Positions 53,062 through 64,000 of a stretch of DNA of 64,000 nucleotides are shown here, piece by piece. The notes under the pieces were generated by a model, which worked only from the letters and a program-made list of their open reading frames with translations, was not told where the DNA came from and made no database searches. Origin of the DNA: Leucosporidium creatinivorum (Eukaryota > Basidiomycota > Microbotryomycetes > Leucosporidiales > Leucosporidiaceae); the NCBI GenBank assembly GCA_001600635.1, contig BCKL01000011.1, positions 311,383 through 375,382 on the forward strand, in the 5' to 3' direction. The position numbers and the translations under genes were made by a program. The stretch's first letter is position 1. Each line of letters starts with the position of its first letter.

Positions 53062-54680
53062 ATGGCCGTCACGCTCAACACGACCCTCCCTCGTCGCTCT
53101 TCCCCTCCCTACCTCCCCACCAAGGACAACTACCAACCCACTCACCCCGACTGCTTTCACATCCAATTTGCCGACGAGGGGGAGTTTAACAGCTGCTTAA
53201 AGACCGAGAGGGTGAGTTCACTGGGTCTGCTGGGCTGTAGGAGATGGGACCGGACGCTGAATCCCGTGGAAGAGCATCGGCCTTCGAAGCGGTGAAAGGA
53301 CGGGCGACTCGAACGGTACGAGATGGAGGATGGGAGATGGGAGAGCTGCTGCTGGGTGGCTCAGCAGGCTCTGTAGTTCGACTACACTCCAACCTCGACC
53401 GGCAATGGATGCGGGGCGCCAGTCCGGTTTTCCCGAATGGCGAGGGATGGCTCTCGGCTTCCACGGGGGGCTTGTGCGTCCAGTAGACCTACAGCGAGCG
53501 TTACCGATGCAGCTTGCTGCTGCTGCTCGCGCGGGAAGGTGCAGGCTCGAGCTAACTAGCGAGAGCAGGGACACGCTCATCCCTTCCCCTGCCGAACGAG
53601 AGCTGACTTATCTCTTCACTACACTGCACAGGCTTTCGCAGCTGGAGAGACTATCACTGCCATCACCAACACTCTTCCCGGCACCAAGGGTACGTCTCAA
53701 CTTCCCCCATCTCGTTGTCTTTGCCCCCCCACCGGCCCAGCGTTTGGGCTTCGTCTCGGCGCGGCTGCTATTTGCTCCGCTCGAGGCTTCTCCAAGCAAG
53801 CAGCTGACCTCTGTATTCTCCGCGTATCCTCCTCACCACCACATACCACTCCAAACAGCCTACTCCTCCGTCCAAGTCCTCCCCGACCCTCCCATCCCGG
53901 GCTCCTCGCAAGACCCAAACCAATGCCGCCACATTGAGCTCAACTCGGATCTTCTCTGTACGCTCACATCCTCCACCCCCCTTCCTGCCTGTAGGGAGCA
54001 TCACGGCTGACGCTTTCCTGCTCCTCCCCTTCCCTCTCCACCCGTCTCCTCCGTTCCATCGATCCCTCCCTCGCCTCGACCGATCGTGCTCATCCACTCG
54101 CAACTGCCTCTTGAACAGACGTCAACCACAGCTGCGACCCCAACGTCGCCTTCGACGTGCGCACCTCGGGAGAATGGCACGTCCGGGCATTGAAGGACCT
54201 GCCGAAGGGGGAGGTGAGCTCGGCGTTCTTTGCTCCGATTCTTCTTGCGTTGTCTGTCGCGCGATGATGCTGATGCAGAGAGCACGGAAACACAGATCAT
54301 GACCTTCGCCTACTTCAGCACCGAGTGGGACATGGACCAGCCTTTTAGCTGCCTGTGTGGAGCCAGTCAGTGCTTGGGGACTATCAAGGGAGCGAAGGAC
54401 ATTAAGGCTGAGGTACTGAAGACGTGAGTTGTTGCTGTCCTCCGCCTCCTCTCCATCTACCACCCTCCCCTTCCGGTCGATCCTCTCGCCCTCCTCATAG
54501 CCCGAACTCGGAGCGAAAGCTGACCTCCGAGTCGTCGGCCGAAACAGCTACTTCATCAACGACCACATCCTTGCTCTCAAGGCGTACCAGGCGCAGCAAG
54601 CAGCAGCAAGCAAGGGCGCCAAGGCGGTGAAGAGCGGCGCACCGCTGGAACAGAGCGCTGAGGTGCAGGTCGAGGCTTGA
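53062..54680 (+). CDS. SET / post-SET domain protein (putative lysine methyltransferase)
   Basis: Probable SAM-dependent protein lysine methyltransferase with a compact SET domain. Starts MAVTLNTTLPRRSSPPYLPT. After a 420-nt first intron (53212-53631) the frame gives AFAAGETITAITNTLPGTKA, then CRHIELNSDLLYVNHSCDPN (the catalytic NHSCDPN), VAFDVRTSGEWHVRALKDLP, KGEIMTFAYFSTEWDMDQPF and the post-SET cysteines CLCGASQC, then LGTIKGAKDIKAEVL and YFINDHILALKAYQAQ. No chromatin-reader domain is present, so histone or non-histone targets cannot be told apart. Six exons, all joining with intact motifs. The C-terminus is Ala/Lys-rich. First intron is about six times the usual length; I see no element inside it. 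Confidence 0.85.
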
Positions 54681-55009
54681 GCTGAGCCGAGTTTGGCTGG
54701 GTACCAAGGCGGTAGAGCTTAGGCGAAGTAGAAGCACAAAAGGACTTTCAAATAAATGAGCTTGTATAGTATTTGAGGCTGCAAGAACAGCTTGTTCGCA
54801 TCCCTCGTTTGGAGCGAGGGAGGGAGCAGTCGCCGAGCAGGAGATCAGCCGAAGCAACCTAGCACCGCTCGCTTCGCACCGCCTCTCCTCTCCTTCTCAG
54901 CTCTCCTCACCACTACTATGCGGTTGTTCGAGCGAACCTTAACTCGAGGTTACAGATCTACCACCTCCCCGCCGACCCGAGAATCCCTCTGGGCGCCCGT
55001 CCGTCCTGC

Positions 55010-55851
55010 TCAAGTGTAGGCGTACGCCCAGCTCCAGTCCGCTACGAGGAAGAAGGTGTCCAATACGGTGATGATATCGAACCCTCCGAGCCTGCAAAAC
55101 GATAGTCACGGTCAGCCCTCGCTCGGCCAGCTGATCGCCGAGCTCGCCGCTGTCCATCTCCTTCCTCCTGCTTCCGTCCCAGCAACAAAAGTGCAGAAAC
55201 ACACGCTCACCTCCACCTCCCCTCGAACAACCTCTGACTCCACAAGTCCAATACCGCCTGACTCCCATTCGCCACGCCGAGCGTCAAGAGCGCCAGTCGA
55301 TCCTCACTCCTCTCCACCTGCGCTGTGACGGCCTCCTGCAGCGCCTGTTGTCTTTCCTCCTTAGCGCTGTTGTTCCTCCCCTTGCCTTTGGATGATGTGA
55401 GAGCTCGTCGTCGCGAGAGTCGGAGGGCCGAGAGCGTGCGGTAGAGACGGTAGAAGGAGAGGAAGGAGAGCGCCGAGTTGAGCGCGCCGAGGAAGGTTAG
55501 GACATCGTGTGTCGAGGAGCTGTGGGTGGTGGTCGGGTGGGTGTACTTGCGGAGGATCTGGTGTGGTGTAGACAGTGTGGGACGAGGTGTAAGTCGGCGT
55601 TAGCCAACGCCGGAGGTGGAGTCTAGCAGCGGGAGCAAGAGCCTACACCGCGAGATTTTTGGGTGAAGACGTGGAAAGCTGCTAAATGCCTATCATACAG
55701 CAGAACGGTCAGCGAGTGAGCCCTGAAGCGCTGACCAGCTCTGGGAGTAGCGAAAGCAGCTGAAAGGGCGGGGAACTGACCAGAGGCCGTTGCCGAGCAG
55801 GAGGGAGGACTTGACGGCACTGCTGCCTAATATACGAGCTATCCTAGTCAT
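55010..55851 (-). CDS. Putative organellar membrane protein, unknown
   Basis: ATG 55851 gives MTRIARILGSSAVKSSLLLG, NGLWHLAAFHVFTQKSRG, then ILRKYTHPTTTHSSSTHDVL, TFLGALNSALSFLSFYRLYR, TLSALRLSRRRALTSSKGKG, a charged stretch (KEERQQALQEAVTAQVERSE), LALLTLGVANGSQAVLDLWS and, after the last splice, LGGFDIITVLDTFFLVADWS with WAYAYT at the end (TGA 55010). The layout (a basic N-terminus, a helix near 55-75, a charged coil and a C-terminal hydrophobic segment) is reminiscent of peroxisomal PEX11-like or mitochondrial membrane proteins, but I cannot confirm a family. Four exons; splice sites fit, including one donor, GTAGGC, within RG. Confidence 0.62.
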
Positions 55852-56201
55852 GTTCCGAGCGAGATTGAAGCAAGAACAGCGATGAGGACGAAGGGCAAGA
55901 TGTTGGTCGCTGCGACCCGAGCGAGAGGAACTACTTGGGCGCGACGAAGCGGGTCATTCTGAGGTTGAACTCCTGCCTTGATTTGCAACTTCGGACCTCG
56001 ACCAGCGACTGACCTACAGGAAGCGATTTCTCTCCCCTTTTTCCTTGCGCCAACAGGATCGACTACAGCCAACACTCGACTTCCCGCCTCCCCTTCTACC
56101 GACCAGCCCTCTCGCTCAACTCGGCCCCACCACCTCGTCGACTCGTCTCTGAGCAGCTGAAAGCCGTTTGCTCTCACCTTTCTCGGCTCAAGAAGACAAC
56201 A
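55852..56201. promoter_or_regulatory. Divergent upstream region
   Basis: Between the unknown membrane protein and the large helical protein. CT-rich towards the plus-strand start, with a possible spliced leader. An in-frame ATG at 56168 lies 34 bases before the chosen start. Nothing else seen. Confidence 0.4.
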
Positions 56202-59200
56202 TGGCACCTCGCTCCAGTACAGGCTCAGCTAAATCCTCAGGCTCAGCTTCTCCTGCACCTTCAACCGCCTCCTCACCAGCAAAGAAGTGGCCCGCTCCAA
56301 CACCGCCAAACAACGGCCAATCGACGGCTGTAGTAGCCAAGGACAACCCATACGAGCCTAGCAAGACTCCCATACTCTTCTACGTCAGTCCCTACCCAGC
56401 TCCGAGCTCTCTACGACCCTACAGAGCGACACACCGCTAACGGACAATCTCCTCCTCCTTTGACGCACCTCGCAGGATGACGAGGTGAGCAAGGACCTCT
56501 TGTTCGGCGAGCGACGAAGCGAAGCTGATTCTGTACATCAACAGGTCAAGCGCATGCACAAGGAGCTCGAGCAACGGGAACGAGAAGAGCGCCTCCAACC
56601 CCGGCAGCAGCGCAATCGTCCCTCTCGTCGCGCCGGCGGAGGCATCTCGGTCGCAGGCTTCTTCACCCGCGTGGGGCTCTTCTACCTCTTGATCGCCTAC
56701 TTCCTCGTCTGCCCGACCGACACCTCGCGGGAACGTGCCGTCTGCCGAAGCATCGACTCGGTTCAAGGTCGTCTCGCGTCCTATGAGCCTCATCTTCGCC
56801 CCTACATCCACACCGCGCACAAAAAGCTCGACCCCTACATCGCACAAGTACACGCTCGTACCGCCCCTTACGTCCAGAAGGTCCTCCCCTACTACCCCCG
56901 CGCCGACCGCCTCGTCCGCCCTCAACTCGCTCGCGCCGCCTCGACCTACCAGCAGCGCGTGCACCCTACCCTCCTCAAGGGCATCTCCCACTCCCAAGCC
57001 GCCACCAAACCCTACGTCGCCAGCCTCAAGAAGCAGTACGAGCACTCGCTCGCGCCGAGCGTCGAGTGGTACTCCCACGCCGCGAGGGAATGGTACAAGC
57101 TCAAGGCCGAGCCGCACGTCTCGCTCGCCGACAAGGCCGTCCGCAAGCACTCGAAGCAGGTCTACGACATCGTCTCCCCCGTCTACTTTACCGGCGTCCC
57201 CCTCGCTCAACGCCATTACCACCACACCCTCCTCCCCTTCGCCAAGACGTCCTACTCCACCTCGCGCAAGACGTACGTCAAGCAAGTGCACCCTCGTCTC
57301 GTCGTCGCTGGAGGTCATGCCAAGGTCTTTTACCGCACCAAGATCCTCCCCGCCCTCCAGAGGTTCTACTCCCTCTTCATCGCCCCTCAGCTCGATAAGA
57401 TCTCGGAGAGGATCTTTGAGTATAGGACGAAGAAGAGTAGGGCGGAGGCTGCGGAGCATGTAGCGATGGTGGAGAAGGAGGTGCTGAGCGAGCAGGATAC
57501 CGATAACTTCGAAGGTGAGTTCTCGAGTTAATGCTGTGGGATCGCCGAGCCGAGCTGACCTTCTCTGTCAACCCCCCTGCACCACCCACTACCACTAGAG
57601 TTCATCTCCGACCTCCGCAACACCCCCGACGAGATCGATACTTCCCAACTTCCCTCCTCCGCCGACGCCCCACCCATCGCCGAACCCTCCCTCTCCCCCT
57701 CGGAACTCGCCGCCCTCAAAGCTGAGAAGCGCACTGCCCTCGAAACCCTCCAAACGACCTACGAGAAGGAGATCACCAAACTCGGCCAAACGGAGCATGA
57801 CCTCCTCCTCTCCCGGCTCGTCGAGATCCGCTCCAACGCGGTCGCTGATATCCCTAAACGGTTCGACGCCGTGTTGACTACGTTGGACGAGGAGGGGGAT
57901 AAGATGGTCGGGAGGTTGGGCAAGTATTTCGCGAGGGCGGCCAGCGAGGAGAGGTACACGCCCGAGGAGAAGGTCAAGGATGCCGAATTTTTGAGCAAGA
58001 AGGCGGTCGCGAAGGTTAGGAAGATGAGTGGGGACGTGAGGGTGGAGGCGGAGGAGTATAAGAGGAGCGTGAGGGAGAAGGAGGCGAAGGCGTTGAAGAA
58101 GGCTAGTGAGGCGTTGGAGGCGCTCGTTGGAAAGGCTCAGGTGAGTTCGGCGTGGGGGAGGGTGATCATGGTGGTGCGCAAGCTGATCTCTTACCCATCG
58201 TCTACAGGAGGAGCTCGGCTACGGATGGACCTGGCTCGACGACGTTACCGTCAAGGACTGGCAACGTGAGTTCGCCATCTCGTTCCCCCCTCTCGGCGCT
58301 CTTAGCTAATCCTTCGCTCTGAATAGGCTACCACGGACTCGGCAAAGCGGAGAAGAACTGGAAGGAGAGCTACCGCGGCGTGCAGTCCGGTACCATCAAG
58401 GACTCGTCCCTCGCCTCGCTCAAGCCCATCGAGCTCCTCGACGCCGTCGTGGTGCAGGCCGAGTCCATCCTCGACACCTTCAGTGAGTTCTGATGCGCGT
58501 CTTCGCTCGCAATACAGCTGACCGACTCGACTTTACTTGCAACAGCCACCATCCTCGCCAAGATTCTCGCTAAGGGCTCCAAGGAGATCATGGGCGAGTG
58601 GACCGGAGTCGTCGACGAGGCTCAAAAGGCTTACGCCGCCGCCTCCGAGAAGGCCATTCATGCCGCCAACCTCGCCAAGGAGTCAGCATCCTCCCTCGCC
58701 GGCGTTAAGCCTACCCCCTCGAACGCCTACGGGTCGGCGACCTCCCTCGCATCAGTTGCTCAATCTTCGGCCGCCTCGCTCGCAAAAGAGGCAGCATCGG
58801 CCATTCCCGTCATCCCCCTCGTCGACAACATCGCTTCAGCCTATGGAGAGGCCTCCCAAACCGTCCTTCACGCCGTTGGAGTCGAGCCCACCCCCACCGA
58901 CTTGCGCCAGTCCGCCTCTTCGGCTGCTAAGGCTGCATCTCTCGCCGCCGAGAATGCGTATGCCGAGGCTTCTCAGCGCGTCCTTCACCGTCTCGGATCG
59001 GAACCCCAGCCCACCGACCTTCAGCAGTCCATCACCTCCCTCGCCAAGGCTCTCGAGACCTCTGCCTCCATCGCTCTCGCAGGAGCTTCCTCCGCCCTCA
59101 TCGTCGATGCTCCCGCTTCGGTATCGAGTGCCCTCGGAGTCGCCTCGAGCGCCGTGGACCACGCCGTGGACCAAGGAGTCTCGCTCGGCATCGACCTCGC

Positions 59201-59729
59201 AGCAAGTGCCTCCTCCCTCGCCCAAGCCGTACCCTCCTTCATCGCCGCCGCACCAGTCTACGATCAACTTGCCAATGCCGCAGGAGAAGTCGCCGATGCG
59301 GGAGCAACTTTCTTCGGCGAGGCTTCGCAATCGGTCATTCGGGCGGCAGGCGGCGAGCCCTCGCCCACCGATGTTGCTCAGTCGGCTACCAGCGTCCTCG
59401 CAGCTATGAAGAGTGCAGGATCGTCGGTGCTGAGCGATGTGGCTGGATCGGCCTCGAGCGTCAAGAAGGAGGCAGCCTCAACCATCAGCTCGGTCGTCCA
59501 GCCGGCGAGCTCCCTCGCCTCGCCCAGCTCGAGGTCCCTCAAGTCCAAGGCCAGCGCCTCTGCATCATCAGGAGGAATCGTCTCCTCGGTGGAGAGCCTC
59601 GCTGCCCAGGCGTCGTCGGTCCTGCACGACGCGACGAGGACCACCCCCGAAGGCGTGCGCGAGTCGGCCACCAGCATCGTTTCGGCGGTCAAGAGCGCTG
59701 TTAGCGCTCATGCTCATGTCGAGCTGTAG
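56202..59729 (+). CDS. Large membrane-anchored helical protein with degenerate C-terminal repeats
   Basis: N-terminus Ser/Ala/Pro-rich (MAPRSSTGSAKSSGSASPAP), then NPYEPSKTPILFY, a basic helix (KRMHKELEQREREERLQP), and one membrane segment, FTRVGLFYLLIAYFLV. A long amphipathic part rich in Tyr/His/Ala follows (YEPHLRPYIHTAHKKL, LDPYIAQVHARTAPYVQKVL), then a coiled coil (LETLQTTYEKEITKLGQ, REKEAKALKKASEALEALV), WTWLDDVTVKDWQRYHGLGK, and an Ala/Ser-rich tail with repeats of the form EASQxVLH..G.EPTPTDLxQSA (about four copies from 58840 to 59370). A 9-nt exon, 56476-56484 (Asp-Asp-Glu), appears between two introns. Similar large fungal proteins exist, but I know no tested function. The tail suggests lipid or membrane surface binding, by analogy only. 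Confidence 0.68.
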
Positions 59730-60722
59730 GGTCGCCCCCTCTCCTACAACCTCAACCACGGAACCTCGGAAGCTTCACCCTCCCTCTGTGAAAAGAAGCT
59801 ACTACGGGTTCCGAGCAGATGGGCGCGCTAGTCGGAGGGGGGAAAGGAAGGAAGCTCGTAAGCTCATTTTTTCCCGCCAGCTCTTTCCTCGGTCGTTTCT
59901 CCCCCGAGATGGAGGAGGAGCGCCAGCTGTACCCACACACATCGGGCGTGGGCCCGCCTTTTTCATTACGAGCGACCCCTTCGAGACTTTACGACTGACA
60001 CGCTCGTTTAATGGACCCCACAGCTCAGCCCTTTCCCCCTCCCCTCCCCCCTCCTCCTTCCCACCATCTCCCACCTTCCCTCCCTCGCCATACCGACAAC
60101 TACCCTACAAGTCTCCCCCCTAACACCCCCCCTTCGATTCTTTCTCCCCCTCTCTCATACTCGGCGCTCGTCGTTTCTGCCCCCCCCCCCCCCTTCTTTT
60201 TGATACCCCCTCTCTTGCGTACCGTGAGAAAAGCAGCACAAGGATACCTCTGTGTACATCGGATCTCGAGAGAAGCGAAGCCGAGCTGATGAAGGGCAGT
60301 AAAGACTGATTGAGCGAAGTATGACGGCAAGCGCTTGCCCTGAGATGGCGAAGTCGGAGCGATCCTGCTTCCCTTCCTCCTCCTCTGCTCTCTCTTCTTT
60401 CTCGTCTCGTACACTGCGACCAGCTTTATCGCCGAGCCTACCTACGAGCACCCGGAGTCGCCTACAACTCGCCCACAGCTCAGCGCAGCTTGATCTCAAG
60501 CTCGTACGTCTTGCTGAGCTCTCCTCCCCTTGCCCCAGCTTCCAGCTTCGGGCGCAATGAAGCCCAATCGTTAACCTCTCGTCATATCCTCCAACAGCCG
60601 TCTCTCCTACCTCCCTCACAGCTCGTACATCTACTCGCCCACACCCTCGAACGCCAACCGTTTCTCGGGAGCCGACCTCACCGACGCAACCAAAAACACT
60701 CTCACTTCGACAGCCGTAGCCG
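59730..60722. promoter_or_regulatory. Long upstream region of the CON7-like gene
   Basis: About 1 kb without a recognisable gene. It contains a C homopolymer run at about 60181-60193 and CT-rich DNA from 60020 to 60130. Spliced leader exons are possible from 60300 on, where GAGCTGA- and CAACAG-type sites occur. A long leader suits a regulatory gene. Confidence 0.4.
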
Positions 60723-62704
60723 ATGAGCGAGTTCGCTTTCCACCCTCCCGACCTCTCGCCTTCTGCCTCGTTCGCTCAGCGCGGCGACTACGGGCAGCAG
60801 CAACGACCAGGCAGCTCAAGCGCATACCCTCCTTCCAACTACCAGCCAACAATCGCGGGAGGTGTGGGCGGCTCGGGTCCTCTCGAGCACGACTCGGAAG
60901 GATTCAGCAGATCTCCTGCACCTTTCGAGCATCTCTCTAGCGGCGGAGCGAGCAGTCGACCTGGAACGGCGGGCGAGGATGCTCAGCGAGGGGGAGGAAC
61001 GGCGAGCGGCCATCAATCGCGCGGGATCTCGCCTGGGCCCCCTGGTGCGGTACAGCAGCAGCATCCTCCACCATTCGGAGGCTACTCGTTCAACTCGCAA
61101 CACCCAGGCCAGCCGGGGGCCAACATTCGCAACACTCGCCCCATGACGGCGCCTTCCTCCGTCTCTGCACCCTACTTTCATGGCGCCATGTACTCGCCCC
61201 ACTCGTCCCACGTTCCTCCTTCCTACTACCCCGGCGGCCACAACTTCGACTCGTACCAGCAGCCGCAACCGTCGCCGTTCCAGTACCAAGTCGATTCGGG
61301 CGTTGCTAGCTTGGGGCACGACAGCGATTCGCAGCGCGAGCGGGGCTTCTCGCTCCCAGAGCTGGTGGGAATTGCACCAGGTGTAGCAGGAGTGGATGGA
61401 GGACTGCCCGACGACCCTCGCTACTCGAGCGGAGGCAGCGAAGGACGCGGATCGCCCTCCTCCGGCCCCTTCCTCTACGCTCCTCCACCGCGACCCTTCT
61501 ACGACCCCTCGCAACCTCCCCAGACCATCCTCCACGACCCTTTCGGCGGCCCTCACTCGCGACCTACCACCGCCGATTCCTCTCGCCCCACCTCCTCCCA
61601 CCAGCTCCGCCCTCACCCCGGACACGCCCCACCCATCCCTCACGGCCCTACTTCCGCCTACGTCTCGCGCGCCGTCAAGTCCGAGCTGCACCGCGATGGC
61701 GCTCCCGCCCAGCAGCCTGGCGAGAGCAAGGTCTACAACTTTGTCGCCTCGGCAGGCCAGACTGCAAAGCGGCCGCGCAGGCGTTACGACGAGATTGAAC
61801 GCCTCTACACCTGCGACTACCCAGGATGTCAGAAGGCCTACGGAACGCTCAACCACCTCAACTCGCACAAGACGATGCAGAAGCATGGGCCGAAGAGTAC
61901 TCCCGCTCGTAAGTTCGCTTAAGGTTTCGAGGGGAGACGAGGGGGCAGATGAGCTAATTCGCTTCCCTCTCTCCCGCTCAAACAGAATTCAAGGAGCTTC
62001 GGAAAGCCTGGCGCGAGAACAAAAAGCGTCAAGCAGCGGAAGCAGCTCGCGCCGCCGCCGCCGAAGCCTCGCAGAACGATGCTCTCCCTCTCCCCGCCAA
62101 CATGCACTCGGTGGATCGCCCTCGCCCTTCGACCTCAGCAGGAGAGTACCACTACGCCGTTCCTGCACCCTTTATGACCCCACTCGGCGCTCCCGTCCCT
62201 CTCTACGCTCCTCAAATGCACCTCCCTCCTCCTCCTACCGCCGGTTTTATCGACCCGAACGGCAATGCTGGTCCTTCTGGCGTCCCTTCTGGCGTCTACA
62301 GTAGTACCTTCGGAGTTGTCAACCCCCTCGGCCCACCTCTCATGGCCGCCCCCGGTCAGCAATCCATCTTTGGCTCGCAGCCGAGCTACCAGGCCTCCTC
62401 GGTCCGCCCCGTCACCGCTCCCAACTACTACGGCGCGCCTGCGTTCGGTATGGGCGGTCTTGGCGGCGCTAGTGGACCGCCGCTTCGTCAGCTGGCGCCG
62501 ACGTACGGGAATGGCATGGCGCCTCAGGCGAGGAGGATGTCGCTGCCGAGCGAGTTGAAGCAGCCGACGCCGATCTTTGGCTATGGACCGCCACAGGGAG
62601 AGGAGGGCTTCGGAAGCATCGAGGAGGAGAGTGGGGAGCATGGCCTTGGAGCATTGGGAAGCGCGTCGCAGGAGCAGGAGGTTAGCGGCGGGGAGGAGAG
62701 GTGA
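60723..62704 (+). CDS. CON7-like C2H2 zinc-finger transcription factor
   Basis: Nuclear regulator related to the fungal Con7 family, which in ascomycetes controls morphogenesis and cell-wall genes. The first exon encodes a Pro/Ser/Gln/Gly-rich region of about 350 residues. Then comes the conserved block KVYNFVASAGQTAKRPRRRY, DEIERLYTCDYPGCQKAYGT, LNHLNSHKTMQKHGPKSTPA. After the single intron it continues QFKELRKAWRENKKRQAAEA. The finger is C-x4-C-x12-H-x5-H, and the flanking RPRRRYEEIER and FKE.RK.W...KK are the family's signatures outside the finger itself. The C-terminal half is again low complexity (Pro/Gly/Ser). Intron at about 61911-61985, with GAGCTAATTC and AAACAG. Orthology to Con7 is likely; the target genes here are unknown. 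Confidence 0.83.
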
Positions 62705-63104
62705 CCGAGTGGTCGGGAGTTGGCCTAGGGCTGGCTTCATCGGCGTTGAGCGTCTCAAGTAGTACCTCCACCTTTCACTCTATCTATTGACCATGCCACA
62801 CTAGTACCTACTTCCTCCTTTTCGACGGCGACTGGCTTCGTCCCATGTCCGAGCTTCCTCCCACCTCGAGTCTGTCTAGTCCCTCCGATTTACTCACACT
62901 TTGTAGAAACTACCAATCGAACATGCCGTCGATTTGCGACCTCCTTGGTACCAAGAGCGAGCTTTCACAAGTCGAGAAAGCTACTTACAGCGAAAAGGAG
63001 GATGCGAAGCTCTCGCTCCTCCCACACCCGCGACTCGGCTCGTTCACTTCGTCCGCTACCTCTCAGCAGTTCTCAAATTGCTATATAGCAGCGTTACAGC
63101 CACC
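62705..63104. promoter_or_regulatory. Upstream region of RRP4
   Basis: 3' UTR of the CON7-like gene and promoter of RRP4. CTATATAG at 63081-63088, 17 bases before the RRP4 ATG, is TATA-like but too close to the start codon to be convincing. Nothing else seen. Confidence 0.35.
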
Positions 63105-64000
63105 ATGTTCCGCATCGTAACAGCCTCAACCTCAGCTTACGTCGAGCCAGCAGCTTCGACTCGACCAACCGACGCGATGGAGGACATCCTGATGGAGGAA
63201 GAGTTTGGCGCTGATGGAGATGGTACAGGACCGAGTCGGGCGCAGGCTGTAGGTGGTGGAAGGGTCACAGGACCGGGAGAGGCGATCGCAGACAGCGGGA
63301 AATGGATGAGGTGAGCTCGCTGAGGGCGCTGAGACGGCGTAGGAGGGGAGCTGACCAGCGAGAGGGCTTCTTCAGGGGTCACGGAACGTATGTACAAGAC
63401 GAGAAGGTGCTTGCGTCGGTAGCAGGAACTGTCGAAAGGGTCAACAAGCTCGTCTCTGTCCGGCCGCTGAGGACAAAGTGAGTTCAGTCATTGCCTTCAG
63501 CCTACTTTCAGCATCACTGACTACTCTGTACCACTTCAGATACCGCCCCGAAGTCGGAGATCTCGTAATTGGGCGCATTGTCGAGGTGCGTTTGCGAAGG
63601 AAGCGAGCTTGCGAGCGAAGAGCTGTACTGACCCTCTGCTTGCACAGGTCGGCCCAAGACGTTGGAAGGTCGAAGCCTACGCTGCTCAGAACGCAGTGCT
63701 TATGCTTTCGTCCATCAACTTGCCCGGAGGAGTGCAGGTGAGCATCGTCTTGCCTCGAAGCCGACTTCCTTGCTCATCTCGCTGACCTCGTCCATCCTCT
63801 ACAGCGCCGGAAACTCGAGTCGGATGAGCTACAGATGAGGACCTTCTTCCAGGAAGGCGATCTGCTTGTGGCCGAAGTGCAGGCGTTCTTCGCCGACGGG
63901 GCCATGAGTCTGCACACTCGCTCGCTCAAGTACGGCAAGGTGAGTCCTGATCCGACCTCTGAGCCTTCGGTTCACTCGCTCATTCTGATCGCCCCTACAG
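63105..64000 (+). CDS. RRP4: RNA exosome subunit RRP4, 5' part (runs off window)
   Basis: Cap subunit of the RNA exosome with S1 and KH RNA-binding domains. Starts MFRIVTASTSAYVEPAASTR, then an acidic linker (MEDILMEEEFGADGDGTG), VTGPGEAIADSGKWMRGHGT, YVQDEKVLASVAGTVERVNK, LVSVRPLRTKYRPEVGDLVI, GRIVEVGPRRWKVEAYAAQN, AVLMLSSINLPGGVQRRKLE, MRTFFQEGDLLVAEVQAFF and SLHTRSLKYGK. GDLVIGRI.EV...RW and the LSSINLPGGVQRRK motif are characteristic of RRP4. The last visible exon ends at 63939; the following intron runs to the CAG at 64000, so the window stops exactly at a splice acceptor and the KH domain lies outside. Introns contain AGCTGACC, TACTGACC and CGCTGACC. Confidence 0.92.

Noticed and set aside
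56437-57459. Minus-strand open frame of 340 codons
   Set aside because: Antisense shadow of the large helical protein; Val/Gly/Asp/Leu-rich, as expected from the complement of its codons.
60816-61886. Minus-strand open frame of 356 codons
   Set aside because: Antisense shadow of the CON7-like coding exon, whose plus-strand frame carries the zinc finger.

Overview
The window is nuclear DNA of a GC-rich, intron-dense fungus. Almost every gene has several short introns of about 55-130 nt, with GTGAGT-type donors, a CTGAC (less often CTAAC/CTAAT) branch site and CAG/TAG acceptors. With compact, often divergent genes and a single-copy core fungal gene set, this points to a basidiomycete yeast of the Pucciniomycotina (Microbotryomycetes, Rhodotorula/Sporobolomyces-like). 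That placement is inference from style, not a database match. I saw no tRNA, rRNA, CRISPR, transposase or reverse transcriptase.

Layout. 1-8 kb: the 3' part of ornithine decarboxylase, a small conserved-looking protein, a secreted Ser/Thr-rich protein, and two divergently arranged, homologous F-box/leucine-rich proteins. 8-15.4 kb: BFR2/AATF, the mitochondrial zinc-ribbon co-chaperone ZIM17, a mitochondrial TPR protein, and the monothiol glutaredoxin GRX5, which is split by a 1.7-kb intron holding a diverged repeat. 15.4-17.6 kb: a second copy of that repeat. 17.6-20 kb: a large unknown protein. 20-38 kb: two oxidosqualene cyclase genes in opposite orientation, separated by a zinc transporter (MSC2 type), an MCM1/SRF-type MADS-box factor, a BRAP2/ETP1 RING protein and an Arp9-like actin-related protein. 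37.7-41 kb: tandem phosphomannomutase (SEC53) paralogs. 42-55 kb: RPL30, TAF10, RPC4 (RPC53), unknown membrane and low-complexity proteins, a VMA12-like V-ATPase assembly factor, RPB4, and a SET/post-SET protein. 55-64 kb: two unknown membrane or helical proteins, a CON7-like zinc-finger factor, and the 5' part of exosome subunit RRP4.

Most genes are unrelated housekeeping genes. The coherent story is duplication followed by divergence at catalytic positions. OSC-1 (20.1-23.3 kb) keeps the initiating DCTAE acid and both supporting cysteines, but has Tyr and Cys in place of the His and Tyr that sit at the final deprotonation site of lanosterol synthase. OSC-2 (34.4-37.6 kb) keeps that pair but has Ala in place of the product-steering Cys (yeast Erg7 C703). 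Next to it, the second phosphomannomutase copy departs from the family at several active-site or neighbouring positions, including a phosphate-binding arginine. These are the best candidates for new biochemistry here.

Limits: gene models were spliced by eye from splice signals and protein continuity. Starts of several genes are uncertain. Family assignments rest on recalled motifs; no searches were run.
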